Notes under the pieces: model-generated
Seen by the model: only the letters and a program-made list of their open reading frames with translations
Told to the model about the DNA's origin: nothing
The model's database searches: none
Program-made: the position numbers and the translations under genes
Shown: piece by piece, positions 7,873 through 17,088 of the stretch
How positions within the stretch are numbered: position 1 is the first letter of the stretch
How the letters are laid out: every line of letters starts with the position of its first letter
Source: Lyngbya confervoides BDU141951
GTDB taxonomy: Bacteria > Cyanobacteriota > Cyanobacteriia > Thermosynechococcales > Thermosynechococcaceae
Assembly (NCBI RefSeq): GCF_000817775.3
Contig: NZ_JTHE03000121.1
Span: 1-64,000 of the forward strand
DNA length: 64,000 nt
Direction of reading: 5' to 3'

Positions 7873-8071
7873 GGAACACCCTAGTCTGGAGCGCGTTGAA
7901 AAATCAATCTTTATTTTAAGGCAATTTGCAGGCAGTCCTGCCCCTACGGTGGCTGAGGCCTTGGAGAAATCGGTTGCAGCCGCTCCAGCGGATCGAGTGA
8001 ATCGAGGCAGAAAACTTGTCTTCCGGTCGCGCTGTTTCGCAAGATAGACACTGTCGCCTGTGCTATTGCCC

Positions 8072-10675
8072 ATGAGCATCTCGCTATCTGTTCTTGGCCA
8101 GCGGATTCGTTATTTCCTACAACCCAAGCGGGTTGCTATCCTTGAGGCCTGTCTGATTGGGCTAATTTCTGGATTGGCCGCTGTCATTTTGCAGCAGGGG
8201 ATTGGCCAACTCGGCAGCTGGCGTATTTATTTAGCGACGGTTGGGCCACCCTACCTAGTCCTGCCCCTGTTTGGGTTACTGGGCGGACTGATTGCAGGGG
8301 CAATCGTAGAATATCTTGCGCCCACAGCGAACGGCAGCGGGGTTCCGCAGGTGAAGATTGCCCTGGCTCAGTTACCAATGCCCTTGAATTTACGGGTTGC
8401 CCTTGTCAAGCTGCTGGTGACCACCCTAACCCTGGGGTCTGGCTTTATGCTGGGGCGTCAGGGACCCACGGTGCAAATTGGGGCCTCTCTCGCGGCTCAG
8501 CTGAGCTACTGGTTGCCCACGGTGCCGGATCATCGCCGTCAAATGATTGCGGCGGGCGCGGGGGCAGGACTGGCGGCGGGCTTTAATGCCCCCCTCGCTG
8601 GGGTGTTATTCGTGGTGGAAGGGCTGCTCCAGGATCTATCCGGGTTAACCTTGGGAACGGCAATTATTGCCTCCTTTATTGGGGCAGTGGTGGCCCGGGT
8701 AATGGGAGGGCAGGGCTTTACCGTCGGGTTATCCGAGGTGAACACGGGCTTTTCCATTCCCGAAATTCCCTTCTATATTTTATTGGGCGGGGTCGCTGGA
8801 GTTTTGGGGGGGCTGTTTAACCAGGGCATGGTGAAGGGGCTGCAACTGTCCCATCAGGGTCTAAAGCTACGGCTGATGTGGCGCATTGCCCTAGCGGGAT
8901 TAATCTGTGGCATTGTGGTGAGCTGGATGCCAGAGATCTTTCGAAATAATGCCGGATTGCGCAATGTGATCAACTATGGCAATGACCTCGGCTGGCGGTT
9001 TGTGGTGGTTGCCTTTGGAGTGCAGTTCCTGCTGAGCATTGTCTCCTACAGTGCTGAGACCCCCGGCGGCATCTTTGCGCCTAGTTTGGTTTTGGGGGCG
9101 GCGGTTGGCCATTTAGTGGGTCTGGTGCAGGCACAGTTGCTCGGAACGGGGGCGGTGGTGTCCTACAGTCTCGTGGGGATGGGCGCTTTTTTTGGGGCCG
9201 TGAGCCGCGTTCCCATGACTGGAATTGTGATCATTTTTGAGATGACCACAGACTTCAATCTGGTTTTGCCCTTGATGATTAGCGCGGTTGTCGCCTACCT
9301 AGTGGCAGAGCGCGTCCAGCCAGGATCCATCTATGATCACCTCTTGACCTCCCAGCGCGATCGCCCGGCGCCCCTGCCCACAGAAAATCTGTTAGATCGC
9401 CTGGCAGCTGCGGATATTATGCAGCGCCGGGTGGAAACCTTGCCCAAGGACTTATCCCTCAAAGAAGTACGAGAAGCCTTTGCCCGATCCCACCATCGCG
9501 GCTTTCCCGTGATGCACCGGGACCGGCTGGTGGGCATTGTCACCCTTTCCGATCTGACCCCGATTCCCCGCGATCGCTTTGATGAGTCCGATCGGCTTCA
9601 GAGCATTATGACTCCGGCCCCAATCACGGTGGCAACTCGCGCCAAGCTTTCTGAAGTGCTGTATCTGCTCGACCACTACAGCCTGAGCCGTCTGCCCGTG
9701 GTGGAGGGACGGAAATTAGTGGGTATCATTACGCGGGCCGATATTATTCGGGTGGAATCTAACCATTTAAGCGGCCAAACCTATCGCTTAGAGGCTATTG
9801 CCGAACCCTCCTACGTGGTCTACCAAACGCGATCGCCAGCGGTGGGCCAGGGTCGAATTCTCCTGCCGCTCTCCAACCCCAAAACGGCTGATTTTCTGAT
9901 TCAGTTAGCCATTACCCTGGCCCGCGATCGAAACTATGAGCTCGAATGCTTACAGGTCATTGTGGTGAGTGGGGAGACTCCCCTAACAGAAGCGGCCGTT
10001 GATGTTCGTGCGGCCAAACGATTGCTAGAGCGTTCCGTCCGGCGAGCGGAGCAGGCCGGTGTCCCGGTTCATACCCAAATCAAGGTGGCCCGCGAGGTCG
10101 CTCAAGCCATTCTAGAAACGGAAAAAGAGCGGCTTATCGATCTGATTTTGATGGGATGGGAGCGACGGCCCGCTCCCCAGGAACGCATTTTTGGCAATGT
10201 TGTGGATACCATCATTCGTCAAGCCTCCGGCCAGGTTTTACTGGTGTGTAACTCCCATCGGCCGGACCTTTCCCGCATCCATCACTGGCTGGTTCCCATT
10301 GCCGGTGGCCCCAATGGCAAGCTTGCCCTCAAACTGATGCCCAGTCTTTGTCGAATTGATTCTAGTCCCGTTGTGGATCTATGTCAGGTCGTTGCCAGGT
10401 CCAGCTCGCCCGTGATTGAGCTATCGGATATGGCGCTGCAGACCGAGGCGCAGGCACTCCAGATGCAGGTGCAGGGGCAGGTTCGATCCCGATCGCTGTG
10501 CGCTACGAATGTGGCCGATGCCATCCTGGAACTGGCCCGTCAGGAAAAGGTAGACGTGATTATTCTCGGGGCAACTCGCGAACATCTACTCCAGCAGGTC
10601 TTTAAGGGCAATATTCCCGAACGTATTGCCCGCGAAAGTCCCAGTATTGTCATTGTGGTCCGTAGTCCTAATTAG
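8072..10675 (+). CDS. ClC-family chloride channel/transporter with CBS pair and universal-stress-protein domains
   Basis: From the ATG at 8072 the protein has 867 residues: a ClC membrane domain (about 1-440), two CBS domains (about 445-575) and two UspA-like domains (about 595-867). ClC motifs are 'NGSGVPQ' (chloride-binding serine), 'LGRQGPTVQIGA' and 'GIFAPSLVLGAA'. The gating glutamate of GREGP is Gln here. In 'LFVVEGLLQ' the position matching the inner proton glutamate (second Glu of E. coli 'IIEEM') is Gly. Both changes argue against proton coupling and for a channel or uncoupled carrier. CBS and Usp domains normally bind adenine nucleotides and suggest regulation by energy state. A GTG at 8060 is an alternative start. 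Confidence 0.88.
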   Translation: MSISLSVLGQRIRYFLQPKRVAILEACLIGLISGLAAVILQQGIGQLGSWRIYLATVGPPYLVLPLFGLLGGLIAGAIVEYLAPTANGSGVPQVKIALAQLPMPLNLRVALVKLLVTTLTLGSGFMLGRQGPTVQIGASLAAQLSYWLPTVPDHRRQMIAAGAGAGLAAGFNAPLAGVLFVVEGLLQDLSGLTLGTAIIASFIGAVVARVMGGQGFTVGLSEVNTGFSIPEIPFYILLGGVAGVLGGLFNQGMVKGLQLSHQGLKLRLMWRIALAGLICGIVVSWMPEIFRNNAGLRNVINYGNDLGWRFVVVAFGVQFLLSIVSYSAETPGGIFAPSLVLGAAVGHLVGLVQAQLLGTGAVVSYSLVGMGAFFGAVSRVPMTGIVIIFEMTTDFNLVLPLMISAVVAYLVAERVQPGSIYDHLLTSQRDRPAPLPTENLLDRLAAADIMQRRVETLPKDLSLKEVREAFARSHHRGFPVMHRDRLVGIVTLSDLTPIPRDRFDESDRLQSIMTPAPITVATRAKLSEVLYLLDHYSLSRLPVVEGRKLVGIITRADIIRVESNHLSGQTYRLEAIAEPSYVVYQTRSPAVGQGRILLPLSNPKTADFLIQLAITLARDRNYELECLQVIVVSGETPLTEAAVDVRAAKRLLERSVRRAEQAGVPVHTQIKVAREVAQAILETEKERLIDLILMGWERRPAPQERIFGNVVDTIIRQASGQVLLVCNSHRPDLSRIHHWLVPIAGGPNGKLALKLMPSLCRIDSSPVVDLCQVVARSSSPVIELSDMALQTEAQALQMQVQGQVRSRSLCATNVADAILELARQEKVDVIILGATREHLLQQVFKGNIPERIARESPSIVIVVRSPN

Positions 10676-10790
10676 GGGCTGGGCAGGGTTATCGCCCCGC
10701 AGAGGCGATCGTGACGGAATCGGGCAAGACGGATGAACCGGGGGTTCGGTATGATGGAGCCGACCCCACGCCACTCGATGGACCCTGCTG

Positions 10791-11390
10791 ATGGCTCAAG
10801 TGACTCAAAAATCGCGGTCGAGACTCATTTGGCTGGTGCTGATGCTGGTGAGTTGTTTGTGGGGACTGGGGTTAAGCGCCGTGGCAAGCTGGGCACAGTC
10901 CGCCCCGAATCTCGTCCCCTCTGCGATCCCTCAGGAAAATCTGATGGATCGGCTCACCCCGGTGCTTGAGATGGGACAATCTCGCTACTTGGCACGCTGT
11001 GGGACATGCCATCTTGCCGTCCCCCCGGCGGTCTTGCCCAGCCAAACCTGGGATCATTTAATTTCGGATTCAGCTCACTACGGCGCCACACTTCCGCCCA
11101 TTTTTGAGCCGGATTTGTCGCAAATAAGACGCTATCTGATCTTTTCTTCCCGGCCACTCAATCCGGATGAGCCGACGCCGTATCGACTGCGTCAATCGCG
11201 CTATTTTAAAGTGCTCCATCCCCAGGTTGAGTTTGCCGCCCCCACAACATTGACCAGCTGCATAGGGTGCCATCCCCAGGCCAACAGGTTTAACTTTCGC
11301 CAGAGTATGGAACCACAGAGTCTCGACATACAGAATATTGAACCGCCCCTATCGAGGACCGCGCCAGCGATCGAGGGGCACGCAGTCTAA
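10791..11390 (+). CDS. Membrane-anchored or secreted diheme c-type cytochrome
   Basis: This 199-residue protein starts with a hydrophobic segment (about 13-35) that should act as signal peptide or anchor. It has two CxxCH heme c motifs, 'CGTCH' and 'CIGCH', about 85 residues apart, with 'AVPPAVLPSQTWDHLI' after the first. It resembles small diheme cytochromes annotated in many cyanobacteria; its redox partner is unknown. Its last 42 bases overlap the 3' end of ubiX on the opposite strand. The ATG at 10791 is supported by the signal segment. Confidence 0.8.
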   Translation: MAQVTQKSRSRLIWLVLMLVSCLWGLGLSAVASWAQSAPNLVPSAIPQENLMDRLTPVLEMGQSRYLARCGTCHLAVPPAVLPSQTWDHLISDSAHYGATLPPIFEPDLSQIRRYLIFSSRPLNPDEPTPYRLRQSRYFKVLHPQVEFAAPTTLTSCIGCHPQANRFNFRQSMEPQSLDIQNIEPPLSRTAPAIEGHAV

Positions 11391-11954
11391 CTCAAACTGG
11401 TCGAGGGCACGGGCCACCACAAAGTCCACTAAATCTTCAATGCTTTGGGGATTGTGATACCAAGCCGGAATGGCTGGCACAATTCGAGCACCTGCTTCTG
11501 CTAGGGCAGTGAGGTTGCGCAGGTGAATCAAGCTAAAGGGAGTCTCTCGAGGCACCACAACGAGCTTGCGGCCCTCCTTGAGCTGCACATCAGCAGCCCG
11601 TTCGAGCAGTCCCCCACTAAGACCCTGGGCAAGTTTGGCGACGGTGCTCATACTACAGGGAATCACGAGCATTCCTAAGGTGCGATAGGACCCGCTGGCA
11701 ATGCTGGCTCCCACATCACTGGCGGCATGGCAGGTGAGCTGGCCGGTGTCTACCCCAGCTTGCGATCGCCAAAAATCCACTTGTTTTTCCGGATCGGGCG
11801 GCATCTTAATCCCCTGCTCCGCTTGCCAAACCTGATAGGAAGCCTTAGACGCAACGAGTTCCACCCTATGGTCAGCAGCCAACAGATATTTCAAGGTTCG
11901 CACCGCGTAAATTAAACCCGAGGCACCCGAGACCCCAATCACAATCGGTTTCAA
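11349..11954 (-). CDS. ubiX: UbiX-type flavin prenyltransferase
   Basis: UbiX attaches a dimethylallyl group to FMN to make the prenylated flavin used by UbiD-type decarboxylases. The protein has 201 residues, normal for the family. Motifs: 'VIGVSGASGLIYAVRTL' at the N-terminus, 'LVIPCSMSTVAKLAQGL', 'VVVPRETPFSLIHLRNLTAL' and 'PAIPAWYHNPQSIEDLVDFV'. The UbiD partner is not in this window; in cyanobacteria the pathway serves plastoquinone synthesis. The 3' end overlaps the diheme cytochrome gene by 42 bases. Confidence 0.92.
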   Translation of the reverse strand: MKPIVIGVSGASGLIYAVRTLKYLLAADHRVELVASKASYQVWQAEQGIKMPPDPEKQVDFWRSQAGVDTGQLTCHAASDVGASIASGSYRTLGMLVIPCSMSTVAKLAQGLSGGLLERAADVQLKEGRKLVVVPRETPFSLIHLRNLTALAEAGARIVPAIPAWYHNPQSIEDLVDFVVARALDQFELDCVPLDRWRGPR

Positions 11955-12173
11955 CTTAACAGAGGCCTCACATGATTGCTTTATTATTCATCATAAAAAG
12001 GGCTCTCTAAGAAAATCAAGGCAGGCTCGTCCTTCCAGAGCTGCGGAGTCTTGTTGGAGCGTTTGTTCTTCCAGGCGATAGCGGGAATGCTATGCACTAG
12101 ACGAGACAGCAGGTATGTTTAAATATCTGTTTCCTAGACTCTTCCTATCTTTTGCTGCCGCGATCTTGCTGCC

Positions 12174-12635
12174 ATGTTTCTAGTCATACTGCCCTGCTTA
12201 GGCTTCTTGGCTTGGATGATCCTAATCTTCAGCCTTTCCACCCCTCTAGGCGGCTGGTCCCATTCGCAATCTCTGATCGAAACGCTGCTCCGGGCTCAGT
12301 TTCAATTTCTCAGCCTGGATCAATTGCATCACATCAACCTCTGGGTCCGCAAAGGAGCACATTTTAGTGAATATGCAATGCTTACGGGCTTGGGCTATTG
12401 GATGGGGCGGGTCAGTTTCAAGCTGCCCTGGAGACGCGCCTTGATCATGGCCCTCGCCGGATCGATTCTCTACGCCATCTCCGATGAATTTCATCAGTCC
12501 TTTGTGCCCGGACGGACCGCCCAGGGGCTAGACGTTTTGATTGATAGTTTTGGAGCATCCACGGTGGTCCTCCTCCTCTACACCTGGGCACGAAAGCCTG
12601 AGGGATCGTCCCCCGATGCGGCGTCTGCCTCTTAG
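12174..12635 (+). CDS. VanZ-family membrane protein
   Basis: This 153-residue protein has four predicted membrane segments. It carries the VanZ signature 'LNLWVRKGAHFSEYAML'-like 'INLWVRKGAHFSEYAMLTGL' and 'AISDEFHQSFVPGRTAQGLDVLIDSFGA'. VanZ is linked to teicoplanin resistance in enterococci, but the role of chromosomal homologues in cyanobacteria is unknown. The ATG at 12174 begins directly in the first membrane segment. It lies 32 bases upstream of the VOC gene on the same strand. Confidence 0.85.
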   Translation: MFLVILPCLGFLAWMILIFSLSTPLGGWSHSQSLIETLLRAQFQFLSLDQLHHINLWVRKGAHFSEYAMLTGLGYWMGRVSFKLPWRRALIMALAGSILYAISDEFHQSFVPGRTAQGLDVLIDSFGASTVVLLLYTWARKPEGSSPDAASAS

Positions 12636-12667
12636 GATTCCTGATCACGCCTGCCGATAAAATTTCG

Positions 12668-13063
12668 TTGGAGTCGATTTCAAGCATGACGGTGACAGAA
12701 TTTTTACATGCGGCCCTGCCCGTTCAAGACCTGGGGCGATCGCGTCAGTTTTACGAGGGAATTCTGGGGCTTTGCCCTAGCGATCGCCCCCTTTCCTTTC
12801 CGGGGCTCTGGTACAGCCTGGGTAAACAGCAGCTTCATCTGATTGAGTCCAGTCTTGCACCAGCCGATGCCCTAAATACGGAACGCTGGGGTCGGAACCG
12901 TCACCTAGCGTTTGCCGTGACCGACCTGGGCACCTGCCAACGGCAGTTGGAACTAGCCGGATATCCAGTGCAGCCTAGCGCCTCTGGACGACCTGCCCTA
13001 TTTACCCAAGACCCCGATGGCCACATCATTGAGTTGAGTCAGCGAGATGCTGATGACGGCTAG
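12668..13063 (+). CDS. VOC-family (glyoxalase/dioxygenase superfamily) protein
   Basis: This 131-residue single-domain protein has the VOC pattern: 'HAALPVQDLGRSRQFYEGILGL', 'RHLAFAVTDLGTCQRQLELAGYPV' and the end 'LFTQDPDGHIIELSQ'. The metal-ligand positions (His near residue 13, His in 'RHLAF', Glu in 'IIEL') are present, so it is probably a metalloenzyme, but the reaction cannot be told. The longest frame starts at 12668; the methionine at 12686 (MTVTEFLH) fits the domain better. It is adjacent to the VanZ and cax genes on the same strand. Confidence 0.82.
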   Translation: MESISSMTVTEFLHAALPVQDLGRSRQFYEGILGLCPSDRPLSFPGLWYSLGKQQLHLIESSLAPADALNTERWGRNRHLAFAVTDLGTCQRQLELAGYPVQPSASGRPALFTQDPDGHIIELSQRDADDG

Positions 13064-13154
13064 TCCGGTGCGATTCTCCGCAAAACTCAAGGGCTGCGGC
13101 TCTTGCGTCCTGCGTCCTCCCTTCTCAATTTTCTCTATTCGCTGGATAAAAGCT

Positions 13155-14258
13155 GTGAGTGTTACCCAAAAAATTCTGACCAGCCTACTGCTGTTTATTC
13201 CCGTCTCCCTTGGATCTGCTTTATATCACCTCGATCCTCTGGTCATTTTCCTCACCTCTGCCCTGGCCATTGTGCCCCTAGCAGCCTGGATGGGAACAGC
13301 CACGGAGGAGATTGCTGTGGTGGTTGGCCCCTCCCTGGGCGGCTTACTCAACGCCACCTTCGGCAATGCCACGGAACTGATTATTGCGCTAGTGGCCCTG
13401 AACGCTGGACTCATTGAGGTGGTTAAGGCCAGCATTACAGGATCCATTATTAGCAATCTTCTTCTGGTCATGGGGCTGGCCATGCTCCTGGGGGGCGTCC
13501 GCTTCAAAGAGCAATCCTTTCAGCCGTTGATTGCCCGCGTCAATGCTTCCTCCATGAACCTGGCTGTGGTGGCAATTCTGCTACCCACGGCCATTCACTA
13601 CACCTCAGTGGGCATTCCCGAACTCTCGATTCGAAATCTTTCCATGGCAGTGGCGGTGGTCTTGATGTTGGTATATGCCCTGACGCTTTTGTTTTCTATG
13701 AAGACCCATCGTTACCTGTACGATGCCGGTCTAGCCGACCACGCAACTCCAGAGGGTGAAACCTCCCCTGCCCCAACCAACCCAAAACCGCACCAGCCAA
13801 GCTTGAAGCGCTGGACCGTGGTGTTGCTCTTGGCGACGCTGGCCGTTGCTGTGGAATCGGAGCTTCTGGTGCAAAGTTTAGAATCTGCCACAGAGCAGCT
13901 CCACCTGACTCCCCTCTTCACCGGGGTGATCCTTCTCCCCATTATTGGCAACGCCGCCGAACATGTCACCGCGGTTACGGTGGCCATGAAAAATAAAATG
14001 GATCTTTCCCTGTCGGTGGCGGTGGGGTCTAGCTTGCAAATTGCGCTGTTTGTTGCGCCCCTCTTGGTGATTGCCGGTGGATTAATGGGCCAACCGATGG
14101 ATCTCGACTTTAATCCCTTTGAGCTGGTAGCAGTGGTGGTGGCAGTGTTTCTTGCCAACTCCATCAGCTCTGACGGTCTTTCCAACTGGCTGGAAGGCAC
14201 CCTGCTGCTGGCCACCTACCTGGTGTTGGGGTTTGCCTTTTACTTCCACCCGGCCTAG
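13155..14258 (+). CDS. cax: Calcium/proton exchanger of the CaCA superfamily (CAX)
   Basis: This is a predicted Ca2+/H+ antiporter with about eleven membrane segments. The two alpha repeats are clear: 'LNATFGNATELIIALVALNAG' in the first half and 'LPIIGNAAEHVTAVTVAMKNK' in the second, each with the catalytic GNAxE. A hydrophilic stretch rich in His and Pro separates the halves. The frame opens at 13047, overlapping the VOC gene, but I prefer the GTG at 13155 (MSVTQKILTSLL), since upstream residues look non-conserved; this gives 367 residues, usual for cyanobacterial CAX. Confidence 0.85.
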   Translation: MSVTQKILTSLLLFIPVSLGSALYHLDPLVIFLTSALAIVPLAAWMGTATEEIAVVVGPSLGGLLNATFGNATELIIALVALNAGLIEVVKASITGSIISNLLLVMGLAMLLGGVRFKEQSFQPLIARVNASSMNLAVVAILLPTAIHYTSVGIPELSIRNLSMAVAVVLMLVYALTLLFSMKTHRYLYDAGLADHATPEGETSPAPTNPKPHQPSLKRWTVVLLLATLAVAVESELLVQSLESATEQLHLTPLFTGVILLPIIGNAAEHVTAVTVAMKNKMDLSLSVAVGSSLQIALFVAPLLVIAGGLMGQPMDLDFNPFELVAVVVAVFLANSISSDGLSNWLEGTLLLATYLVLGFAFYFHPA

Positions 14259-14266
14259 GAGCAAGG

Positions 14267-14328
14267 TAGGGCACCCAGGGCAATCATCCTTAGGAAGAAT
14301 TCCTAGGCGATCTTCTGTGGGTGCCCTA
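14267..14328. terminator. Inverted repeat between convergent genes, probable bidirectional terminator
   Basis: TAGGGCACCCA at 14267-14277 and its exact complement TGGGTGCCCTA at 14318-14328 enclose about 40 bases that contain a second short stem (CCTTAGG/CCTAGG). It lies just after the cax stop and before the end of the convergent 442-residue gene. There is no clear T-run, so termination is inferred from position and structure. Confidence 0.5.
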
Positions 14329-14355
14329 GCTGGGGATTTTCTTTCCCTGGAAGGC

Positions 14356-15684
14356 TTACAGTGCTCCCAGGTAGGAAAAATCAAGCTTACTAAAATGGGT
14401 CGTAAAGGCTAAGTTGACTTTTTCTAGGCAGCGCACCAGCCAGCCCACGGCGGCCTGCTTATAGTTTTCATAGTGATTAAACAGCACTGAAATGCGTCGC
14501 TCCAGGGATGTACGGACGGATTTTTCTAGAAGCACTAACTTAAGCAGCAGCCCCACCGTTTGGGTACTGCCCAGATTAGAAATGAGATCCATAAAGATAG
14601 CGTGCTGAGGCGATCGCCGGCTTTCAATCACCAAGAAATTCAACAGCTGGGTAAAGGTGCGATTCATCAAAATATTGGTCATGGGTTGCCTGTCCTGCTC
14701 GGGCGAAATCGTGGCAAGGGTTTGTTGCAGCTGTTTACCAAATCGGCAGTGCACATATTGCGGGTCGAGATCCGCCAGCAAATATTGATAAATATCCTGC
14801 TTGAAGTCTGCGAAAGCGGTTTGCGGTTGAACCGTGCGAATAAAGCGTTGAGCACGATGACGATAGCTGCTGCTTCGACCGTTCACAGGTCCGACAAAAT
14901 GTTTCAGGGTCTGCTGGAGATCCCGGTGGCTTAAAAGCGTTGGGTTTTCTACCTTTCCAGGCATGGGTAAGGGCGCCACCCCGCCCCGGTTTACGGTGGA
15001 CAGGGCCATGTAGCGAGACAGGTTTTGTTCGAACTCTTTTTGCTTTTCCACCTGAGCAACACGAATGATGCGTTGCTGCTCAGGATCATCTTGTTGACTC
15101 AGCAGACAATGGGAATAGAGGTAGGGATAGCGGTGAATTAAGGTGACCAGGGGGGCTTGGTCCGAGGTGCGCCCTGGTCCCCGCACAAACTCGCCAATGC
15201 GATTGAGCTGCTGAAAATAGTCGCTCTCTGCAAATTGATAAACCAGCAAACGCAGACGATTGCCGGCATGGCCGCCTCGGCTGGCACGACTGGGGGTTTG
15301 GACCTGTTTGATCAGCTCCAGTAGATGAGACACCGCCTGCTTATCCGCCGCCGCCAGTTGCCAGCGATTGACAAGGATATGGCAACAGCGATTAAAAAAG
15401 GGCAGCAGCATGCGCGTATTGCTGTGCTGACGCAAGAGCTGTTCAAGGGCCTGACGAATCTTGGGGTCTGGATACTGTTGCCCCAGGATAAAAAGACGAT
15501 GAAAGCGCTGGAGTACCTGTTCCGGCGATTCAGCTTTGACACAGGCCAGCAGATGGCTATAAATCACCTGTTCACAGCTTTCCAAACCCAAAGATTGGCT
15601 CATATCTGAAGCAACGATGAAATTCATTTTGGTTACAGCTCCTGCTGGATTCCCCTCATTCAAGCTGAATTTCGTCAGCTTCAT
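14356..15684 (-). CDS. Conserved-looking protein of unknown function, 442 residues
   Basis: I do not recognise a named domain. The protein is soluble, basic and mostly helical, with no signal peptide. It has repeated leucine-rich amphipathic stretches such as 'LLQLLELIKQV'-type 'VSHLLELIKQVQT', 'TQLLNFLVIESRRSPQHAIF' and 'TVGLLLKLVLLEKSVRTSLE', suggesting an alpha-solenoid. Arg and Gln are frequent. The frame opens at 15684, but the methionines at 15627 (MNFIVASDMS) and 15603 (MSQSLGLE) are possible starts. A CRP-like palindrome lies about 253 bases upstream on this gene's promoter side, suggesting cAMP control. Confidence 0.65.
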   Translation of the reverse strand: MKLTKFSLNEGNPAGAVTKMNFIVASDMSQSLGLESCEQVIYSHLLACVKAESPEQVLQRFHRLFILGQQYPDPKIRQALEQLLRQHSNTRMLLPFFNRCCHILVNRWQLAAADKQAVSHLLELIKQVQTPSRASRGGHAGNRLRLLVYQFAESDYFQQLNRIGEFVRGPGRTSDQAPLVTLIHRYPYLYSHCLLSQQDDPEQQRIIRVAQVEKQKEFEQNLSRYMALSTVNRGGVAPLPMPGKVENPTLLSHRDLQQTLKHFVGPVNGRSSSYRHRAQRFIRTVQPQTAFADFKQDIYQYLLADLDPQYVHCRFGKQLQQTLATISPEQDRQPMTNILMNRTFTQLLNFLVIESRRSPQHAIFMDLISNLGSTQTVGLLLKLVLLEKSVRTSLERRISVLFNHYENYKQAAVGWLVRCLEKVNLAFTTHFSKLDFSYLGAL

Positions 15685-16052
15685 GCCAAGATGCAGGCTA
15701 AAGGTGGACCTTTACAGAACGCATCGAGGTCATGAAGCATCGAGTTGAAAAGCCTAGGTTTCCTTTGCAATGTCTCACGCTTCAGTCAGGGGCGCGGCGC
15801 ACCATTGACGGGTGAAGATGAGCAAGATGGTCAAAGGAGGCCATCCCTCAAAATGCTCAAGGGATAGGCAAAACCTTTGGTGCGATCGCACCTTCATTAA
15901 GTCTTCCTAAGCTAATATTTTCCCCCATCCTCTGAGTGTGATCCGCGTCACGGCCGAGGTGATCATATCCGCTGCAATCCGGCGGTAGCAATAGAGTCTA
16001 CTCGCGTGGCTGGGGCTGAAGCGGGTGGGGATCTGCTCCCTGAACGGGTCTC
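15685..16052. other. Intergenic region between mdh and the 442-residue gene
   Basis: This 368-base stretch is the 5' side of the 442-residue minus-strand gene and the 3' side of mdh. No coding frame or RNA gene is apparent. It contains the CRP-like site at 15937-15952, a GC-rich stretch at 15780-15860 and one HIP1-like GCGATCGCA at about 15883. Confidence 0.5.
15937..15952. promoter_or_regulatory. Candidate cAMP receptor protein (SYCRP1-type) binding site
   Basis: TGTGATCCGCGTCACG is a near-perfect palindrome. It closely matches the consensus reported for the Synechocystis cAMP receptor SYCRP1, TGTGATCTGGGTCACA, differing at three positions. It sits about 250 bases upstream of the 442-residue minus-strand gene and about 100 bases past the end of mdh. 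Activation of the minus-strand gene is the likeliest role. No reporter or footprint evidence can be given. Confidence 0.55.
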
Positions 16053-17018
16053 CTAGGGAGAAAAACCGGAAGCGACGAGATCCAGATTTTGACGCACCGC
16101 CTCCGCTGATTTTTGCAGCGCCGCTTGCTCAGTCTCGGTGAGCTGCAGCTCCAAGATTTGTGCGACACCGTCGCGTTTGAGACAAGCCGGCACTCCCAGA
16201 AAGATGTCCGCAAGACCGTATTCGCCATCTAGGTATACCGCTGCGGGCACGATGCGCGCTTGATTAAATAAGATGGATTCCACCATCAAGCAGGCAGAGG
16301 AAGCCGGAGCAAAATAGGCGCTCCCAGCCTTCATCAAGCTCACAATTTCTGCGCCCCCATTTTTCGTCCGTTCCACCAGGCGATCAATGGTCTCGGCGCT
16401 CAATAACTCAGTAATTGGAATGCCATTGACCGTAGAGTAGCGAGGCAAGGGCACCATTAGATCCCCATGGCCGCCCAGAACCGTGGCCGTCACATCCTTA
16501 ATAGAAACTCGCAACTCCAGGGCAATGAAGGTCTGGAAGCGTGATGCGTCCAGAACCCCTGCCATCCCCATCACGCGTCGAGGAGCCAGCCCGCTGACTT
16601 TCCAGGCCAGGTAGGTCATCACATCCAGGGGATTGGTCACCACCAGGACAATGGCATCTGGTGACCGAGCAATCGCCTGCTGGGTCACTTCCATGACAAT
16701 CTGGGCATTCACCTTCAGCAGGTCTTCTCGACTCATGCCGGGTTTACGCGCCAGGCCTGCAGTGACCACAATGATGTCAGAATCCTGGGTCAGATCGTAA
16801 TTATCGGTACCCGCAATCGTGCGATCGTGGCGTTCGACTCCCCGAGCTTCCATTAAATCCAGGGCTAGTCCCTGGGGACGCCCAGGATCAATATCGAGCA
16901 GTATGACATCGGCAATGTCCTTCTCCACTAAGCGCTGCCCCAAGGTGCTGCCCACATTCCCTGCGCCAATAATCGTGACTTTAGAAGCAGGAGCGGGATG
17001 GCAATATTGGACATTCAT
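16053..17018 (-). CDS. mdh: Malate dehydrogenase (LDH-like family)
   Basis: It interconverts malate and oxaloacetate with NAD(H). The 321-residue protein has '[22 protein letters not shown]' (Rossmann GxGxxG) with 'LLDID' ending the second strand, Asp favouring NAD. '[17 protein letters not shown]' carries the substrate-specificity Arg (RKPGMSR; lactate dehydrogenases have Gln). '[17 protein letters not shown]' and the catalytic '[20 protein letters not shown]' follow. The first ten residues before 'KVTIIG' are not typical but short. It lies between ndhO and the CRP-site region. Confidence 0.92.
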   Translation of the reverse strand: MNVQYCHPAPASKVTIIGAGNVGSTLGQRLVEKDIADVILLDIDPGRPQGLALDLMEARGVERHDRTIAGTDNYDLTQDSDIIVVTAGLARKPGMSREDLLKVNAQIVMEVTQQAIARSPDAIVLVVTNPLDVMTYLAWKVSGLAPRRVMGMAGVLDASRFQTFIALELRVSIKDVTATVLGGHGDLMVPLPRYSTVNGIPITELLSAETIDRLVERTKNGGAEIVSLMKAGSAYFAPASSACLMVESILFNQARIVPAAVYLDGEYGLADIFLGVPACLKRDGVAQILELQLTETEQAALQKSAEAVRQNLDLVASGFSP

Positions 17019-17088
17019 GGCGCTAGAGAGGGCTAGTGAGGAAAGGGCAAAGGCGGGCCATCTAAAATTGAGTTGAGATCCATCAAGG

